From Ciona savignyi (lineage: Eukaryota > Chordata > Ascidiacea > Phlebobranchia > Cionidae), in contig CH003264.1 in the NCBI GenBank assembly GCA_000149265.1, forward strand, positions 1,533,664-1,597,663: a stretch of DNA of 64,000 nucleotides, given 5' to 3'. Both the position numbers and the translations under genes were made by a program. The notes below the pieces were generated by a model that was given only the letters and a program-made list of their open reading frames with translations, was not told where the DNA came from and searched no databases. The number at the start of each line of letters is the position of its first letter. Within the stretch, counting starts at the first letter, position 1. This document shows positions 1 through 28,406 of the stretch, in pieces.

Positions 1-355
1 TTTGATTTTAGCATTTAAAAGCATGATTTTTCGTATGCTATACAGGCCTGACAACAGTTGTAATTTTTCGTATGTAATCAATTTGTATTTATAAATAATG
101 CAAAAAGCAAGCATTTGTTGTAAATGGTATGTGTGGACACTTACATTCAGTTACTAACAAGTATATGGAGCAGTGTTTAATAAGAGCAATCAGATTAAAT
201 GAAATTTCTATTTTGCCATACTTGAAGAGCAAATGTCAATATGCCATGTACGAATATATCGCCTTGAGAAGTACAATTTGCTGATTGCTGTATGCCTCAA
301 TGAATTATACTTGCAAAATCTTGCATACCACCGTTTGATGTGCTTTTTCAACCAG
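1..355 (+). other. POLA1 intron, left edge
   Basis: Non-coding sequence before the first POLA1 exon in the window. It ends in a TTTTTCAACCAG acceptor. I see no repeat or other gene in it. Confidence 0.6.
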
Positions 356-16492
<16,137 letters not shown>

Positions 16493-16636
16493 CCACGTGG
16501 TCGAAAATAATTATATTTTTGTAAAAATTATATCATATTTTATAATCTATCGTTAGTAGCGAGATTCTATTTTGTTTTCTTTCTGGAAATTCTTGATCTA
16601 CTCGTGCTTTCCGTGTGTTGTGCGTCGTCACTGCCA

Positions 16637-16642
16637 AATAAA
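16637..16642 (+). terminator. POLA1 polyadenylation signal AATAAA
   Basis: The first canonical AATAAA after the POLA1 stop codon, 145 bases downstream. Confidence 0.6.
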
Positions 16643-18152
16643 AAATGCCATTTTCTATCAAGCATGTCACTTTGTTTTATCCCCACGGTTTGAGATTAGG
16701 TGTTGCTCAGCAAAGATGGTCAACAAGAAACGTTTGTTGTAATGGCATGTAGACGTTCCTTTAAGGCTTTCGTTTGCCTGAAATTTGGACGATAGATGTT
16801 AATATAATGAGTAAAGATGCTGGTCATCGTGTCAAATCCCGCATTCTTTTGTTGCCGTACCGAGACCAGCATCCGTGATGTCCACAGACAGTCAAGCGTG
16901 TAACATTGGTTGCAAAACCGCTGCAATTTTTGTTTTCTTTTCCAGCGTCATCTGAAAGTTCGATTTTTCGCAAATAAAGTATTCAGTTTCGTTGTTTATA
17001 AATGGTTGTTTCATTTGTATCCGTTAGTATAAAAAGAAATGTGTAATTTAGGACTTCTACACGGTTATTGAGAATGAAACTCGTGTTTTGGAGGATTTCT
17101 TACTGGTATTGCCAGATAACTTATCCCTTAAATCAGCTGTTATTACAGTTTTATATTCGACAGAAATTTTGTACATACTCACTTAATAGCATTATCCGTA
17201 ATATCAGATCTAACGAATTGTAAGTAGCTCATAACAGAAATCTAACAGTCCGCCTCTTTAAGACTGTATGGATCTACATTCATCCCGAAACCCCTATATA
17301 GTTCTCAAGCACTTTGGAGTATAAGTATTCTTTTCTAAAATAAAAACGCTTATTATTTATGTTCTTAACTTTTATAAAAATGTTACTGTGTAGTAATCAA
17401 TAATCTAGTAAATTTCCAGTAGGCTACAATTACACTAAAAATCTCGCTCTATAAGCGGTGTATCAAACGGTACCAATTATCTACTTCACTTCGCTACACT
17501 TTCGCCAGCACTCTTGTTGTCTCTTCTACGAGGCCTGTTGTCTACCCCATTGGATCATCAGACGCGTTTCAATTGGCCACTAATCCCACTTATTAATCGA
17601 ATAAAAGTTGCGACACTTCCAACGATACCTGTCTGTCTGGACGCATCGGAATGCACTTCATGCAGTACTAACATTGTAATTCCGCACAACAAAACACGTC
17701 TCAATAGCCAGTATGATTGCGACGCTATAAATTGGTTTCAATGCCCAATTATACTCAAGATTGCACACTTCACCCTATTTCAAATCTCATTCAAGAGTTG
17801 ATTCGATGGTTATGGTTTCATCCGCGCATAAGCCTTCGACATAAACATGTGCAAGGCATTATAATCTGAACAAAATATTTAAATTTCACATTAAGACATT
17901 TCAAAATGGTGGTTTAATCTGTAGAAATATACTAAGTTCGTGGTGCATTCCCATTCTTCCTGCTCCAAAGTGTATTACCTATACCATTTACATCTGCTAG
18001 CTCATGTATTGAGCTTTAACCACGTTGGAAGTTTTCGTTTGTAGCGGTGTCGAACGCTTTATATTCACGCATTTCCAACCCACCCACGACTCTGGAAACC
18101 ACATACGTATTTTGCTTCTGATGTCACTGAATTCAATCCGTTTTTTTTCCAG

Positions 18153-18214
18153 AAAAAGTGCAGCTCCACACCTATGGCGAGCAAGACCTGCGCATGAAAT
18201 ACCCCCTGGTATGA
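18153..18214 (+). other. Candidate orphan terminal exon
   Basis: A strong acceptor (eight T, then CCAG) is followed by two bases and then an open frame reading KVQLHTYGEQDLRMKYPLV before a stop. An AATAAA lies about 160 bases further on, near 18371. I do not recognise the peptide and cannot find a matching upstream exon, so it may be a fragment or chance. Confidence 0.2.
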
Positions 18215-19179
18215 GAACCCAGAGGACGTAATCGTTAGTTCACCCCGTGCCCACAGTCAGGTTACCTGAGGTATTGCAGTGATAGAGACTTCCTACAATC
18301 GCATAAATTAATTGGCTCAGGCAATGTCCATTAAGAGCATTTCTCAAAGATCGGACTAGAAATTTCCTAAATAAAATTATAATAATGTTTTTGTTTAAAC
18401 TGCCACTATTTATTTAATTCGGTAAAATGTTTACTTCTAACTGTACGGCCAAATAAGATAAAAGTCCTGATCCGGGTACAGTAATTGAAATTACGGAATG
18501 ATTAGTGTAATTAGGCAAATATGCCGATAATTTCGCACTTTTTTAAAAAAAACACTTTTTTTTATAGTTCAATTTCAAAGTTTATAGTCTACATATATTA
18601 ATAAAACTATAAACACCAAGCAAATAAAACTATCAAGGCAACAATAGTGCACATCGCAGTTTAATGCTGCATAAGAATTACATTAAAAATGATATGTTAA
18701 TTTTGTGCTGTTGCTTAATTACAGTTTAGTATCGTAAATTGGTGATAGCACACAATTGACGATTTCTGATATTTTGGGGGCTCCGTAATGGATTGTTTTA
18801 TCGTTTAAATGGAAAGTAAAGAATAAGTAATAAACATAAACTAAATGGCAAATTTTGTTTCTAATAGTCTTTGCAAACAAACATGCAGTTAGTTTATTGT
18901 TAAGTTTATTTTGGGTCCAATAAAATTTAAGCCAATCATGGTATTGGTTTCTTGACATTGGACTAAGTAAATGTTTGGTTTAGCAGCTGGACATTTTTGT
19001 TTCTTGTTTATCAACTTCAAAGCGATCGTTTTATTTTTATCATTGCAAAAGTAATTTAGAAAGTTCAATTCCTTGTTTGCAGATAACCGACCTCTGTACG
19101 AGTGAACGCTATTGTATATGACGTCATAATTCGAGATAGTGGAGGGTAGCAAATCATAACAATTGCTGCAAGCAATTAG

Positions 19180-19559
19180 CGTCTAATGTGGTGGACTGCT
19201 GCGGTGGTATAGAGAGGCTTAGCGACTCAGCAAAGTGACGTGCTGTCAATTTGATGTTGTTTGCTAAAACAGCGGGTGCTTAGTTCACATTTCGGTCAGT
19301 GGCGATTGCTGTTAAGGGGCAGAAACGTTTTAGGCATTGACTATAACAGTTAATTTAATCTATATTACTGTCGAAAAGTGAGTGCGAATACAGATTTTCT
19401 TCTCAAAATATTGTTTGTCAACAACTATTTCGCATTTGATTCAACTCTACGGGCCTAAATTGTCAGAAAGTGGCGGACAAGCGATCGGCGAATTTCATTG
19501 ACGGTGAACAAACAAATGGCGACTATTGGAACTTGACAAAAGTCGGTGTACTACTGCTG
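19180..19559 (+). other. Candidate non-coding first exon of Arx
   Basis: A GC-richer stretch that ends in a strong donor, CTGCTG|GTGAGTGG, at 19559. The next good acceptor downstream is TTATTTTCAG at 21053, 20 bases before the Arx start codon. The pairing fits a 5'UTR exon but is not proven; the acceptor could equally receive a spliced leader. Confidence 0.25.
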
Positions 19560-21073
19560 GTGAGTGGGTTATGTTAAGAGTTTTAGCTAGTTGTCCGGAA
19601 CACGGCTATGATCGAGTTGCGACGTAACCTTAGAAGCAAGTGGCTTCTTCGTGGTACAGTTATATATCAAACTATAACGAACATTAAGCCGAATAAAAAA
19701 AACAACCAGCTAGCAAACTAACATTATACAAAAGGGGGGTTAGCAATTGGTATGTTGGTAGTGCTTCAAAGCTAGGCTCCGGTACAGCAAAACGCATCAT
19801 TACTTGTAAGGCCTGCCGCGCACAATTTATCTGGATTCATACCGCCTGTTACTTCATTTTGTTTACATAAAAAGTGTTTCTGAAAACCGCTAAAATCTTG
19901 TCCAAATCCGACTTACAATTATTAATAGCATTAGGAAATCTCCGTAGCGGGCACAGTGAATCGAATAAGCGACGCTTCAAATATTTCTCAATTCATTCCA
20001 GGTTAATCTTTTGGGAACATCCGGGCCGTTTTAAAAGCGTATTACGGACCTGTTGTAATAATGTGCATCACGCTGGGTAAACCTTTGGAACACTATTGTA
20101 GAAATTCGGTTTGTGATCGCTGAGATCAGTCATTTGTCATTGTCGTGGTTTGAATGCAACAGCGAATGTAATTATCGATTCCGTCTTTGGTTCACCTGCT
20201 AAAATATTTCGCAAGCTTTCGATTTTTCAACATCCACCTGCTAATTTGCAATTCTTTATTGTACGTTCACAGCCAAAAGTTAATTCTATAAATTAGATCA
20301 ATCAATATTAAATTAAAAATTTAAAGGGGCAGCTGAAAAATAATATCCCCCAAATAATTATTATATTCTGAACTCTATTATTCGTTCGGTTTTTGGTCGT
20401 TTTTTTTTGCCCTAATTTTTTTATTTAAATAATATAAAATCCAAATTATTTTAGTATGAAAATGAAACAAAAAATATAACGTTTTTAAGACAATAAAATA
20501 CTGTACCTAAAACTCGTCGACGTAAAGGTAATTAGCAAAGCCATGGCCTACGGCCTACGCTATTTTTGTGGTTCATAAGTACTCATGTATGCAAAGCAAA
20601 ACAACTAACAAAATTTACAATAAAACACTTGTTTTATAAAATGAGTATATGGTTATTTTAATTTTAAACTTTTTTTAGGGTAAAATCAAAACTTGGTGCG
20701 ACCAATTAATTTAGCAATATTATTCTTTCCACTTTTCATGATGTTAAAGTGGTTGCTCTGTTGGACGAGCAATTGCCTCAATGGGCATTGGTCGCCCACC
20801 TCCGAGAGAATAGGAAAAAAGCAACGGATTTGTTGATGCAGTATAACTCGAAAAAAATCATTCGCATTGTCAACCGCGCTAACATGCGTGCTTTCAGTTT
20901 ATTGTGTACTTATCATACTGAGCAGATTTTTATTTAGTGTTTAAGAAATACTTTAGCAACTTTTAGGTCTGCTTTTTTATTAATTTCACTTTTGTTTTTT
21001 TGGCTAAAATTCTCTGCGGCATTTAATACAATGAAAACTTATTTTCAGAAATACAGGTAGTTTTGAAACTAGC

Positions 21074-22867
21074 ATGATGGCACAATTCTCGTCCTACTCG
21101 ATAGCTCGACTGCTCGGGCATACTGTCCACAAGGAAAATTTATATTTACAACAAGAAAACGACCCCAGAGTTTTCGCATTTACTGGCTCCAAAACAAGCG
21201 AAAGGTCTGAGTGGAAACTCCCAAAAGGTAAATATTAAACGTAATATTTTTCCTGGTCGTTTTAAAGTAAGCAATAGGTTATGTTGTCAAAATTTCACTA
21301 ATTAATTCACCATGATATTAAGCTGTTTTCGCATTGGGATATACTGTTTATTTAAATCGTCAGCCAATAAATATCGCTAAACTGCCTTGTGGAATATTTT
21401 CAGCAGAATAGTTGCAGACAGAGTTTATAAAACTATCTCATTCCTAATATCAAAAATAAGCTAATTTTTATGTGTTTTACTTTAGACGATGTTCTCCCGA
21501 GAACTAAAATTGAGGATCAGCACTTCTCTCCGGAGAATCGATGTGGTTCTCCGAGCCGCGATATGAAACAAAATGGCGGCAGCTCGTCGCCACCACAGTC
21601 ATCAGAAGACAAGGAGGGCAGACGAATCTCCCCACCGGCAAAGAACTGTTTTGTTAATCCTAATAATTTCCTATATTTTCTCCGACAATATGAACAAGCT
21701 GGCATACATGCGCCCAGTTACAACGATTGTAAAGATCGTGAATCGACCACATCTTCAACGACAAGAGACCGCCCCGTCGGTCCTGTGCCCCCTCCAACCA
21801 CAAATCTTAGCCCAGTACAACCATCCTCACCAACCGACTCCAACGAGCGGCCTCGCTCTGCAAGTGACGTCATCGATACGTCTTCGTCATTTGATCACAC
21901 GTCATCACCGACAGAAAATGAGCGAAATTCCGCCAAGAGAAAGCAAAGAAGATATCGGACGACTTTCAGTGCGCTTCAACTGGAAGAATTAGAAAGAGCT
22001 TTCCATAAGACTCACTATCCAGATGTATTTACGAGGTATTAAAGCTATAACAACATTATACAGTTATGCCTTAAAGTTATTTAACAGTTGTAAAATATCA
22101 GAATTTACGAAAATCATTGTTTCTTTCTGATCTATCATCCAAGAGATGATATGAATCTGTTTTTGTCCATATCTTGGACCCTATATCGAACCCAATACAA
22201 CTATTTTCATAAAAACTAAAATAATATTTTAATTTTAGAGAGGAGTTGGCAATGCGAGTCAATTTGACTGAAGCAAGAGTCCAGGTAAAAAAAAACTTAT
22301 CATTTTTTTATTCAAGTTTACGAGGCTTAGTACATTTACATTTATTTCCAAACATTTAGGTTTGGTTCCAAAATCGACGAGCAAAATGGAGGAAGCGAGA
22401 AAAGCAAGGAGTCTTTAACACGGTCGGTTCACTACCGGGGATGCCAAGTCTACCACCATTTCCTGGCAGTTCCGATGTTCATCGACCCGCTGCTACGTCA
22501 GCTTTGTGCTTCTGCGAAACTGGATGAGCGGCAGATAATGAACCCCCAACATGCGGCTCACTGGCGCCGAAGCCTTGCGCTTGCTGCAGCAATGCAGAGA
22601 ATGAGCTGCCCGACCCCGACTATTCCTGTCAACTTCGCCGGGATCGGAGCAGTTCCCACACCGCTAAGCCAGTTGGTAAACCCGGGGTTGATTGCGCAAC
22701 AATCCCATCGATCAGCACACATGCTTCAATACCCAGCTCAAAATCATTTGCCAATGTACATCTCTATAAACGATTTAGGTCGCGATGTTGAAAACATTAG
22801 TCCAGTCGGCCGACAACCGCATATTGGTACTTCTCCCCTCACCAGTCCAAATGACAGTATAGTTTAA
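21074..22867 (+). CDS. ARX: Arx/aristaless-type paired-like homeobox transcription factor
   Basis: DNA-binding transcription factor, expected in nuclei of developing neural tissue from the family. Exons: 21074-21227, 21486-22035, 22239-22284, and 22360 onward. The protein opens with an octapeptide (eh1-like) repressor motif, YSIARLLG at residues 8-15, comparable to YCIDSILG of human ARX. The homeodomain covers residues 205-264, from QRRYRTTF to [11 protein letters not shown], with Gln at position 50 and an intron at positions 46/47 as usual in this class. The flanking KRKQRR and the helix 2-3 sequence are closest to ARX. After the homeodomain, that frame ends at 22527. A second open frame shifted by one base (22475-22867) encodes 130 protein-like residues ending at TAA 22867. 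I take the latter as the true C-terminus, reached by a tiny intron or across a sequence error. No OAR domain is visible. An acceptor at 21053 precedes the ATG. Confidence 0.85.
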
Positions 22868-23575
22868 GTAGCGTGTGTAGCAGTTATTATTCCGTGCATA
22901 TAGATTAGCGAAGACACTGCCTTTCTTATTGGCTCCGTTTTTAATATATGTCTACCATCTGAAATGCTTCAATCCCTGTAGCCTCTTTACCTCTCGAATT
23001 ATTCCACAGCACTGCCACCGCCATGTCATATTGTACACGTCAACCTAGTATGATCGTTCACGCACTACATCTTGCATTGTGTTTGTATATATTGTTTCTG
23101 AAATTGTTTAAATTATCATCATGACCGAAGAGTATATACTCCGTTTTGTGTACCCTTTGCCTCTTCTTTATGTGACTCATCGAGACTTAAGCGAAGTATA
23201 TTTGAAAATAATGCTCCCTTTTAAATGACCCTGCTGAATTATTATTTTACCAGTGTAGGCTTTCCTGTCCAGAAGGTGTTACCTACTTCCAATTCGCCCG
23301 ATCACTAAACACTGTTGCCCAATGGCACATAATAAGGCGATCTAACTTGACATCAAGACCTAACATCAAAGTAAACTGTATAAAATCTGTTCTTGATCTA
23401 CTGTCTTTGTGTTACCCAAGGGAATTATATGAAGTATTCTGTGAATTACTTCACTCCATACTGAAGCACAGTATTTACTTTCCCATTGTAAATAGTGATA
23501 TTAATTTCAAACAACGAACTGAATCCCCTCGAGTTCCCACCACACTTTTATATAGAATTTGTCACATGAAATAAA
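22868..23575 (+). other. Arx 3'UTR with polyadenylation signal
   Basis: Non-coding sequence of about 0.7 kb after the stop, ending with AATAAA at 23570-23575 followed by GTGTTTTTGTTTG, a typical downstream U/GU-rich element. An open stretch at 23347-23574 inside it has no recognisable product. Confidence 0.5.
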
Positions 23576-23639
23576 GTGTTTTTGTTTGCATTAACGTGGT
23601 AAATGCTTTTCTGCGACATTTTGTTTTTCAACACCGGGT

Positions 23640-23880
23640 CCACACACATTCACGCAAGATGGCGGACATGTGTTTGTGTCTTTATAATAAGCGCATCCCG
23701 CACACCGCACCTCTTAGTGCGGTCGTGTGGCCGAATCTCTACAAAAGACTCTTATACAAAAACGGTCCTGGTGACGAGCCCATCATGGGTTTGGCTCGGT
23801 AAAAAAAAACAAAAAAAACGCACTTCTTGATTATGGGAAACAAACCACCGATGCACCGGCGCGTCAGCATGTGTAGACCG
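23640..23880. repeat. Fold-back repeat copy carrying a SINE
   Basis: The outer parts (around 23640-23665 and 23834-23880) resemble the arms of the fold-back element at 62765-62865, for example AGAAACAAACCA-like, GCGCCGGC-like and CAGCATGTGT motifs. The interior is a tRNA-like SINE. Arms are diverged, so the boundaries are approximate. Confidence 0.4.
23716..23815 (+). mobile_element. tRNA-Ser/Leu-like SINE, copy 1
   Basis: The segment GTGTGGCCGAAT resembles the A-box end of a class-II tRNA. About 40 bases on comes AAACGGTCCTGGTGACGAGC, then a degraded B-box-like GGGTTTGGCTCGG and an A-rich tail. The same order and sequence recur at 41205-41305. Confidence 0.55.
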
Positions 23881-24071
23881 GTTGAGGCTAAGTCGCCTAG
23901 AAGGAAAACTTGGTTATTTAAGACCTTCTTATAAAACCATTTTTAAAAACCACATGTCTACGTGCATAGCCTACACCTACTTTATTTATGTGTTTATATT
24001 ATATATAGCGTATTTGCGTATACTGATATATTACCACACACAGTATAACCTTATTAAGAAAGAGGATTGTA

Positions 24072-25017
24072 GGGGAAAAGTGGGTAAAATGGGCCACGTG
24101 GGTAAAATGGGCCCAATCCAATTTTCAATATATTTTGAAGAATAAAATTTGCTGCAAGAACCAGTGTCAGTATATCAACTTATGGAATCTCCAAACCGAA
24201 GTTTGAGCGTGAAATCACCAAACTCAATGTTTTCTGTAGTTATTTCGGTTTGAGAAGGTCTGAATCTAAATTTGCAATTTTTGTTTTCTGCTAATATATA
24301 ATAGAAAAGATCAAATGCTAAAATAACTTTTACTGTAGTTAAATAGAACTATATAGCCTAGACCTACTTTTACTGGTAGTAATAAAACTTCCTTTTTAAA
24401 GAATTTTTTATAGAGATTTTAAGTCGTATGTTGGCACCTGTCTAATATGGGCCCCCTATGTTCATTTGGTAACTAACGGGGCTAGACTTAGCATTAACAG
24501 TACTAAAGGGCTAGACTTAGAACTAACAGTCATATTATGTGTTTCACAATAAACTAAACGGGTTTTCTAAATGCTATTAATAACATGAATTGATAGTTAT
24601 GCTTCCACTAAAGTAGCAAGGTGTTATTGCATTAGTATACTAGTAACTGGGTATTAAATAAAAAGTAATTGCTGTAATCCAAAGTGTTAAATTAAAAAAA
24701 AACTACATCATAAAAAGAAAAGTAATAACATTGTTTATATGGGAAGCGAATATTGATATTGTTATCTAGCGAAATGTTAATATCGAAAACGGGCCGGGGC
24801 CCATTTTAGACTGGACCCTTGTCTAAAATGGGCCACTAACGAAATATTTTTCTTTGTTGATAAAATATATTTAACAAAAATTATTAGAAAGTTAACATGT
24901 TATGTGTGAAGACATTGGTATTAGGTGACACCACATGAAAAACTTAAGTCCAGCGGGCTTTATATCAGTAAAAAATCCGATTTGCAACTAAAGGGCCCAT
25001 TTTACCCACTCTTCCCC
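24072..25017. mobile_element. MITE with GTGGGTAAAATGGGCC termini and TA target site
   Basis: Terminal inverted repeats of 24 bases (24072-24095 and 24994-25017) match at 23 positions and begin GGGGAA. Each end is bordered by TA (24070-24071 and 25018-25019), fitting a TA target duplication. The 946-base interior has no coding capacity, but repeats the terminal motif: a second GTGGGTAAAATGGGCC at 24100, ATGGGCCCCC near 24450, and GGGCCCATTTTAGAC / GTCTAAAATGGGCC as an inverted pair near 24797-24834. This is a non-autonomous DNA transposon; TA fits mariner-like or PIF-like machinery, which I cannot decide. Confidence 0.8.
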
Positions 25018-25019
25018 TA

Positions 25020-26330
25020 TATTTGTTTACACAATCCCATAAATTTCCGGCGAATTTTTCTGCAAAACAATTTTTTTTAGATATTATGTGACCGCAGCAG
25101 ACCTGCACACAATCTGTTGGTAAACCTTGAATGTGTTTTGTAGTAGGCCCTTATAAGATTTGAGCGAATTTTAAACTTTTGTAAAAAAAATTAAATTTGT
25201 GTTTATTTTTAGCCAAGTATAGACGATAGTTGCAATGCATCCAACAAATATTTGCATGGTAATATTTCCGGTATATAGAGCAATCGGATAACAATGAAAC
25301 TTTGGGATTTGTGAGACAACGTGGTCTAGATATGCAAAAACAAAATCTCGGGTGATAAGCCAGGGATAATTCCCTTGTGTCGTTAAAAATCAAACCAGCC
25401 TTTTTCCACAAATTTATTTTCTGCTGAGCTTAGCGATTGACCAGATCCTAAAATTGTGATTATATTTGGTAGTTGGTGTGTTAATCAATGTAGTGCATAC
25501 AGAAGAAGGGAATTTTTACCCAGAGAAATGCCCCGAAATTTAAGATTCCTAAATCATGATTGTAACAGGCATGCAATTTCGCCCGGACGATTTCCAGGTG
25601 TTGTGAAATTTATTTGAAACCTTAAAAATGTTAAAGAACATTATATAGTTGACCGAATTTTGGAATAACTAACCAATGGTAATAACCGGAGTCCTAAAAA
25701 TTGGGTTGTTTTTTCATGTAGACCTGTGGGCTCGCGCTTTTTAAATGTTGATTGCTTGAGCGTTGGCTGTGCTTGTTTAGGTTGGCTGCCTAACGGTCTT
25801 TCGCGAGCTGCGCAGCGGAAAGTTTATTCTCCACAGATCGCACACTAATAATTATAGTGACCACGATTTGTATCGTCTTAATCTCAAATTCGAAGTCTAT
25901 AACTCTTGATTCACTGTAGTTGTATTTTGCGTCTCATTAAATATGCGGTTTATTCGCGAAGCGAGTTACTAAGTACGTTACACAGCATAACGCAAGTTAT
26001 CTTGTCTGAAGTACGTCATTGTAGGTTATTATATTGTGGGTTATATAAATTTCCAGAATATATAGGGAATTTACAAGGTGCGAAAAGTTTACGTGCGAGA
26101 CGTTTCACATCTGCACGTTTGACTAACTGTGGGGAATTAGGTGGGGAAACTATGTTAATGATTTAAACGGCAAAAATACAAAGGCCCGTACAAGGTGATA
26201 ATTACGTAACGGGTAATAATATGTGAGAGTCGGAAAACTTCAAATGCAAAAATAAACGACGTAAAAACACAAAATATTTAGGACATAAAATAAATTAAAA
26301 CAAATATAGATTATACGAAATGCTACAGAC
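25020..26330. other. Intergenic, no gene seen
   Basis: AT-rich sequence between two DNA transposons. I see only short open stretches without recognisable products and no clear repeat borders. Confidence 0.45.
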
Positions 26331-26645
26331 CAGTGCTGCAACCTTTCTTAAAATCTTACACACTTTCAACTTTTACTTAAAAGCTTGTACACACCGTTCT
26401 TAACACCACAATGAACTTGCACCTACAATCAGCTGAAATTGTCTTTGTGACCACAGTAAAGTTACTCCTTCCTACAATCAGGTTAGAATCATAGTTGTGT
26501 CAATTTATAACGATGCAGTAACACCTGATATAAAAAAAATCAGTATATTACTTTATAGTATGTTGTACACGCTATTATAGTGGTACACCATTTAAAAATC
26601 GTGGTACAACCTTGGGTGTACAACATACACGGTTGAAAAGCACTG
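26331..26645. mobile_element. hAT-type MITE, 315 bases
   Basis: The element starts CAGTGCTGCAACCTTTCTTA and ends GGTTGAAAAGCACTG, the usual CAGTG...CACTG ends of hAT elements. The flanking 8-mers CTACAGAC and CCATGGAC agree at five of eight positions, the rest being transitions, so an eroded 8-bp duplication is likely. No coding capacity. A second, split copy lies at about 41515-42320. Confidence 0.65.
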
Positions 26646-26925
26646 CCATGGACACTCTGGTTTCTGGTATAAAACACGGGAAATCCCCAGAAACAAAACC
26701 CCACTCAAATCGGTTTACTTAACGTTATCTATGCACATTAACATACAGGAATAGTTTAATCGAGTCAAAATTCGTGGGATTTTAGCAAATATGAATTAAT
26801 TGTGCAGCAGATAATGTGGAGATTTAGAACCAACGAATAAAAACCGCCCGCTTTTTTCAATTTATGTGCCGCTATTTTTGTTGGAAACTTTTTAGTGAAT
26901 ACGTAACGGATATTTAGGCTTAGAG

Positions 26926-27413
26926 CAGGGCTTCCCAAACTTTTTTACGAGCGACCCTTTTCTCATTATCAAAAAAATTTACGACCCCTTTTTGTCTTTT
27001 TAACTTATTTTAAGTTGTAAGAATGTAAGAGTACGGTAAAAAAGCAGACAAACAACAGTATTTACAAAGATCGAAAACTGAGTTTGTTATTTAATGAGCT
27101 GCATGGTTCTGCATGTTTTTGCACAGTAAGTCAAACCGTGGCTCAATGTGTACATAATGTACATTATGCTGTAACAATGGTAGTTCGTCACAGTACTACA
27201 GACGGAATTTAACAGTGTAATGTATCTTTATACTGTAGTCAAAAACGCCAATAATGCCGTTTCAATTCAGAGAAAGTTTTTAAATAAATAGGCTACGAAG
27301 CATAAAGTAGGGTATTATAAGCAATTTGTATGAAAAACAGGAAGCTTTTGCGACCCCAAATTTTTTTCTTGCGACCCCCGTCGGGGTCGCGACCCCTAGT
27401 TTGGGAAGCACTG
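26926..27413. mobile_element. hAT-type MITE, 488 bases, perfect 8-bp target duplication
   Basis: The ends CAGGGCTTCCCAAACT and AGTTTGGGAAGCACTG form a 16-base terminal inverted repeat with one mismatch. The element is flanked on both sides by GCTTAGAG (26918-26925 and 27414-27421). Inner subterminal GCGACCCC-type motifs are also inverted. No coding capacity, so it was moved by an unlinked hAT transposase. Confidence 0.9.
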
Positions 27414-27421
27414 GCTTAGAG

Positions 27422-28397
27422 CATTTGGAAAAATAGGTTCAATAACTTAGGAATGTTAACTAAGATGTCCTAGTTGTGTTTTTATCTGCTTTGTGGTAAA
27501 TAGCCTTTTGGAATAACACACATTTCACAATTCCATGTGTAGGGAGCCGTTGCAGGTCGCTGCCTATTTCGCTAGATTGTTCCTTGTAGGCACCCAGGTA
27601 AGCCGGTTACAACACCTGATGGGATCTGCGATTCCCTACGCGCTATCTCGACTCTCGGAGGTGCGCTAATTACTTGAGGTTTTCTGCGTAACGACTCTTT
27701 GACTTGACTATCTGCTGTGTTTCGTCGATAAACGCCTCAGTAGTTTTATAACATCAATTGTATTGAGCAATTGAGGCGATTAACTTAGTACCAATTACGA
27801 GTTAAATCGTTAGATGTTGCAACGATATAGATTTCAGGTAAAAATTTTCAGTATCAACACATACAAGATGTTGCTTCATGCGTTAGGACTCTTAAGGAGC
27901 TCTCCGTAAGGAGCCTTCCGTCATCAGGAGCCAAAGTGAAATAAACTTATATAGACAAGTTTATTTGACAGCTGCACTAATAATAGTTCAGTGATGACGC
28001 AATGTCAGCGCAAATGTCGGCTGCGGCCATCATAAATCTTATGTAAACATATGAGGTCGCTACACATGTTATCGGAAAAATTAATAATTAGTAATCGGCA
28101 AGTTTTTAAATCCCTTTTAATTATGAAATGCTGGCTAGTAACTTGTAGGTGGGTAGATGTTCCCACATATTTAACATGAAATATACTTACTTAATATATG
28201 CTTAAAAAAAACAAACTGCATACTTTGTGTCTAAAATATACCAATTGTGGTAAGGAACCCTGCTTGCATTTAAACAACATTTAGTACCATAATGTGTTTT
28301 ACAAATAATGGTGGTTAAACACATAGTTGACACTCTCTTGTTTAAATAGAGAATCACCAATTTTACTATCCTCTTTAAAATATTATGATCATTACAG
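27422..28397. other. Intergenic upstream of FAM185A
   Basis: No coding exon seen. It contains a GC-richer stretch at 27540-27670 of unknown origin and short direct repeats of AAGGAGC near 27894-27912. It presumably includes the FAM185A promoter. Confidence 0.4.
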
Positions 28398-28406
28398 GTT
28401 AGTAAG

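Larger units (their letters stand above)
16643..21053. other. POLA1-Arx intergenic region
   Basis: About 4.4 kb between the POLA1 3' end and the first Arx coding exon. Apart from the two weak exon candidates listed separately (18153-18214 and about 19180-19559), I see no convincing coding sequence or bounded transposon. It includes AT-rich stretches (18530-18720, 20330-20480). As the upstream region of a developmental homeobox gene it probably carries promoter and enhancer sequence, but I cannot place individual sites. Confidence 0.5.

Noticed and set aside
20749-20937. Open stretch of 62 codons upstream of Arx
   Set aside because: No recognisable domain, no matching splice partner and no sign of conservation; length is within chance.
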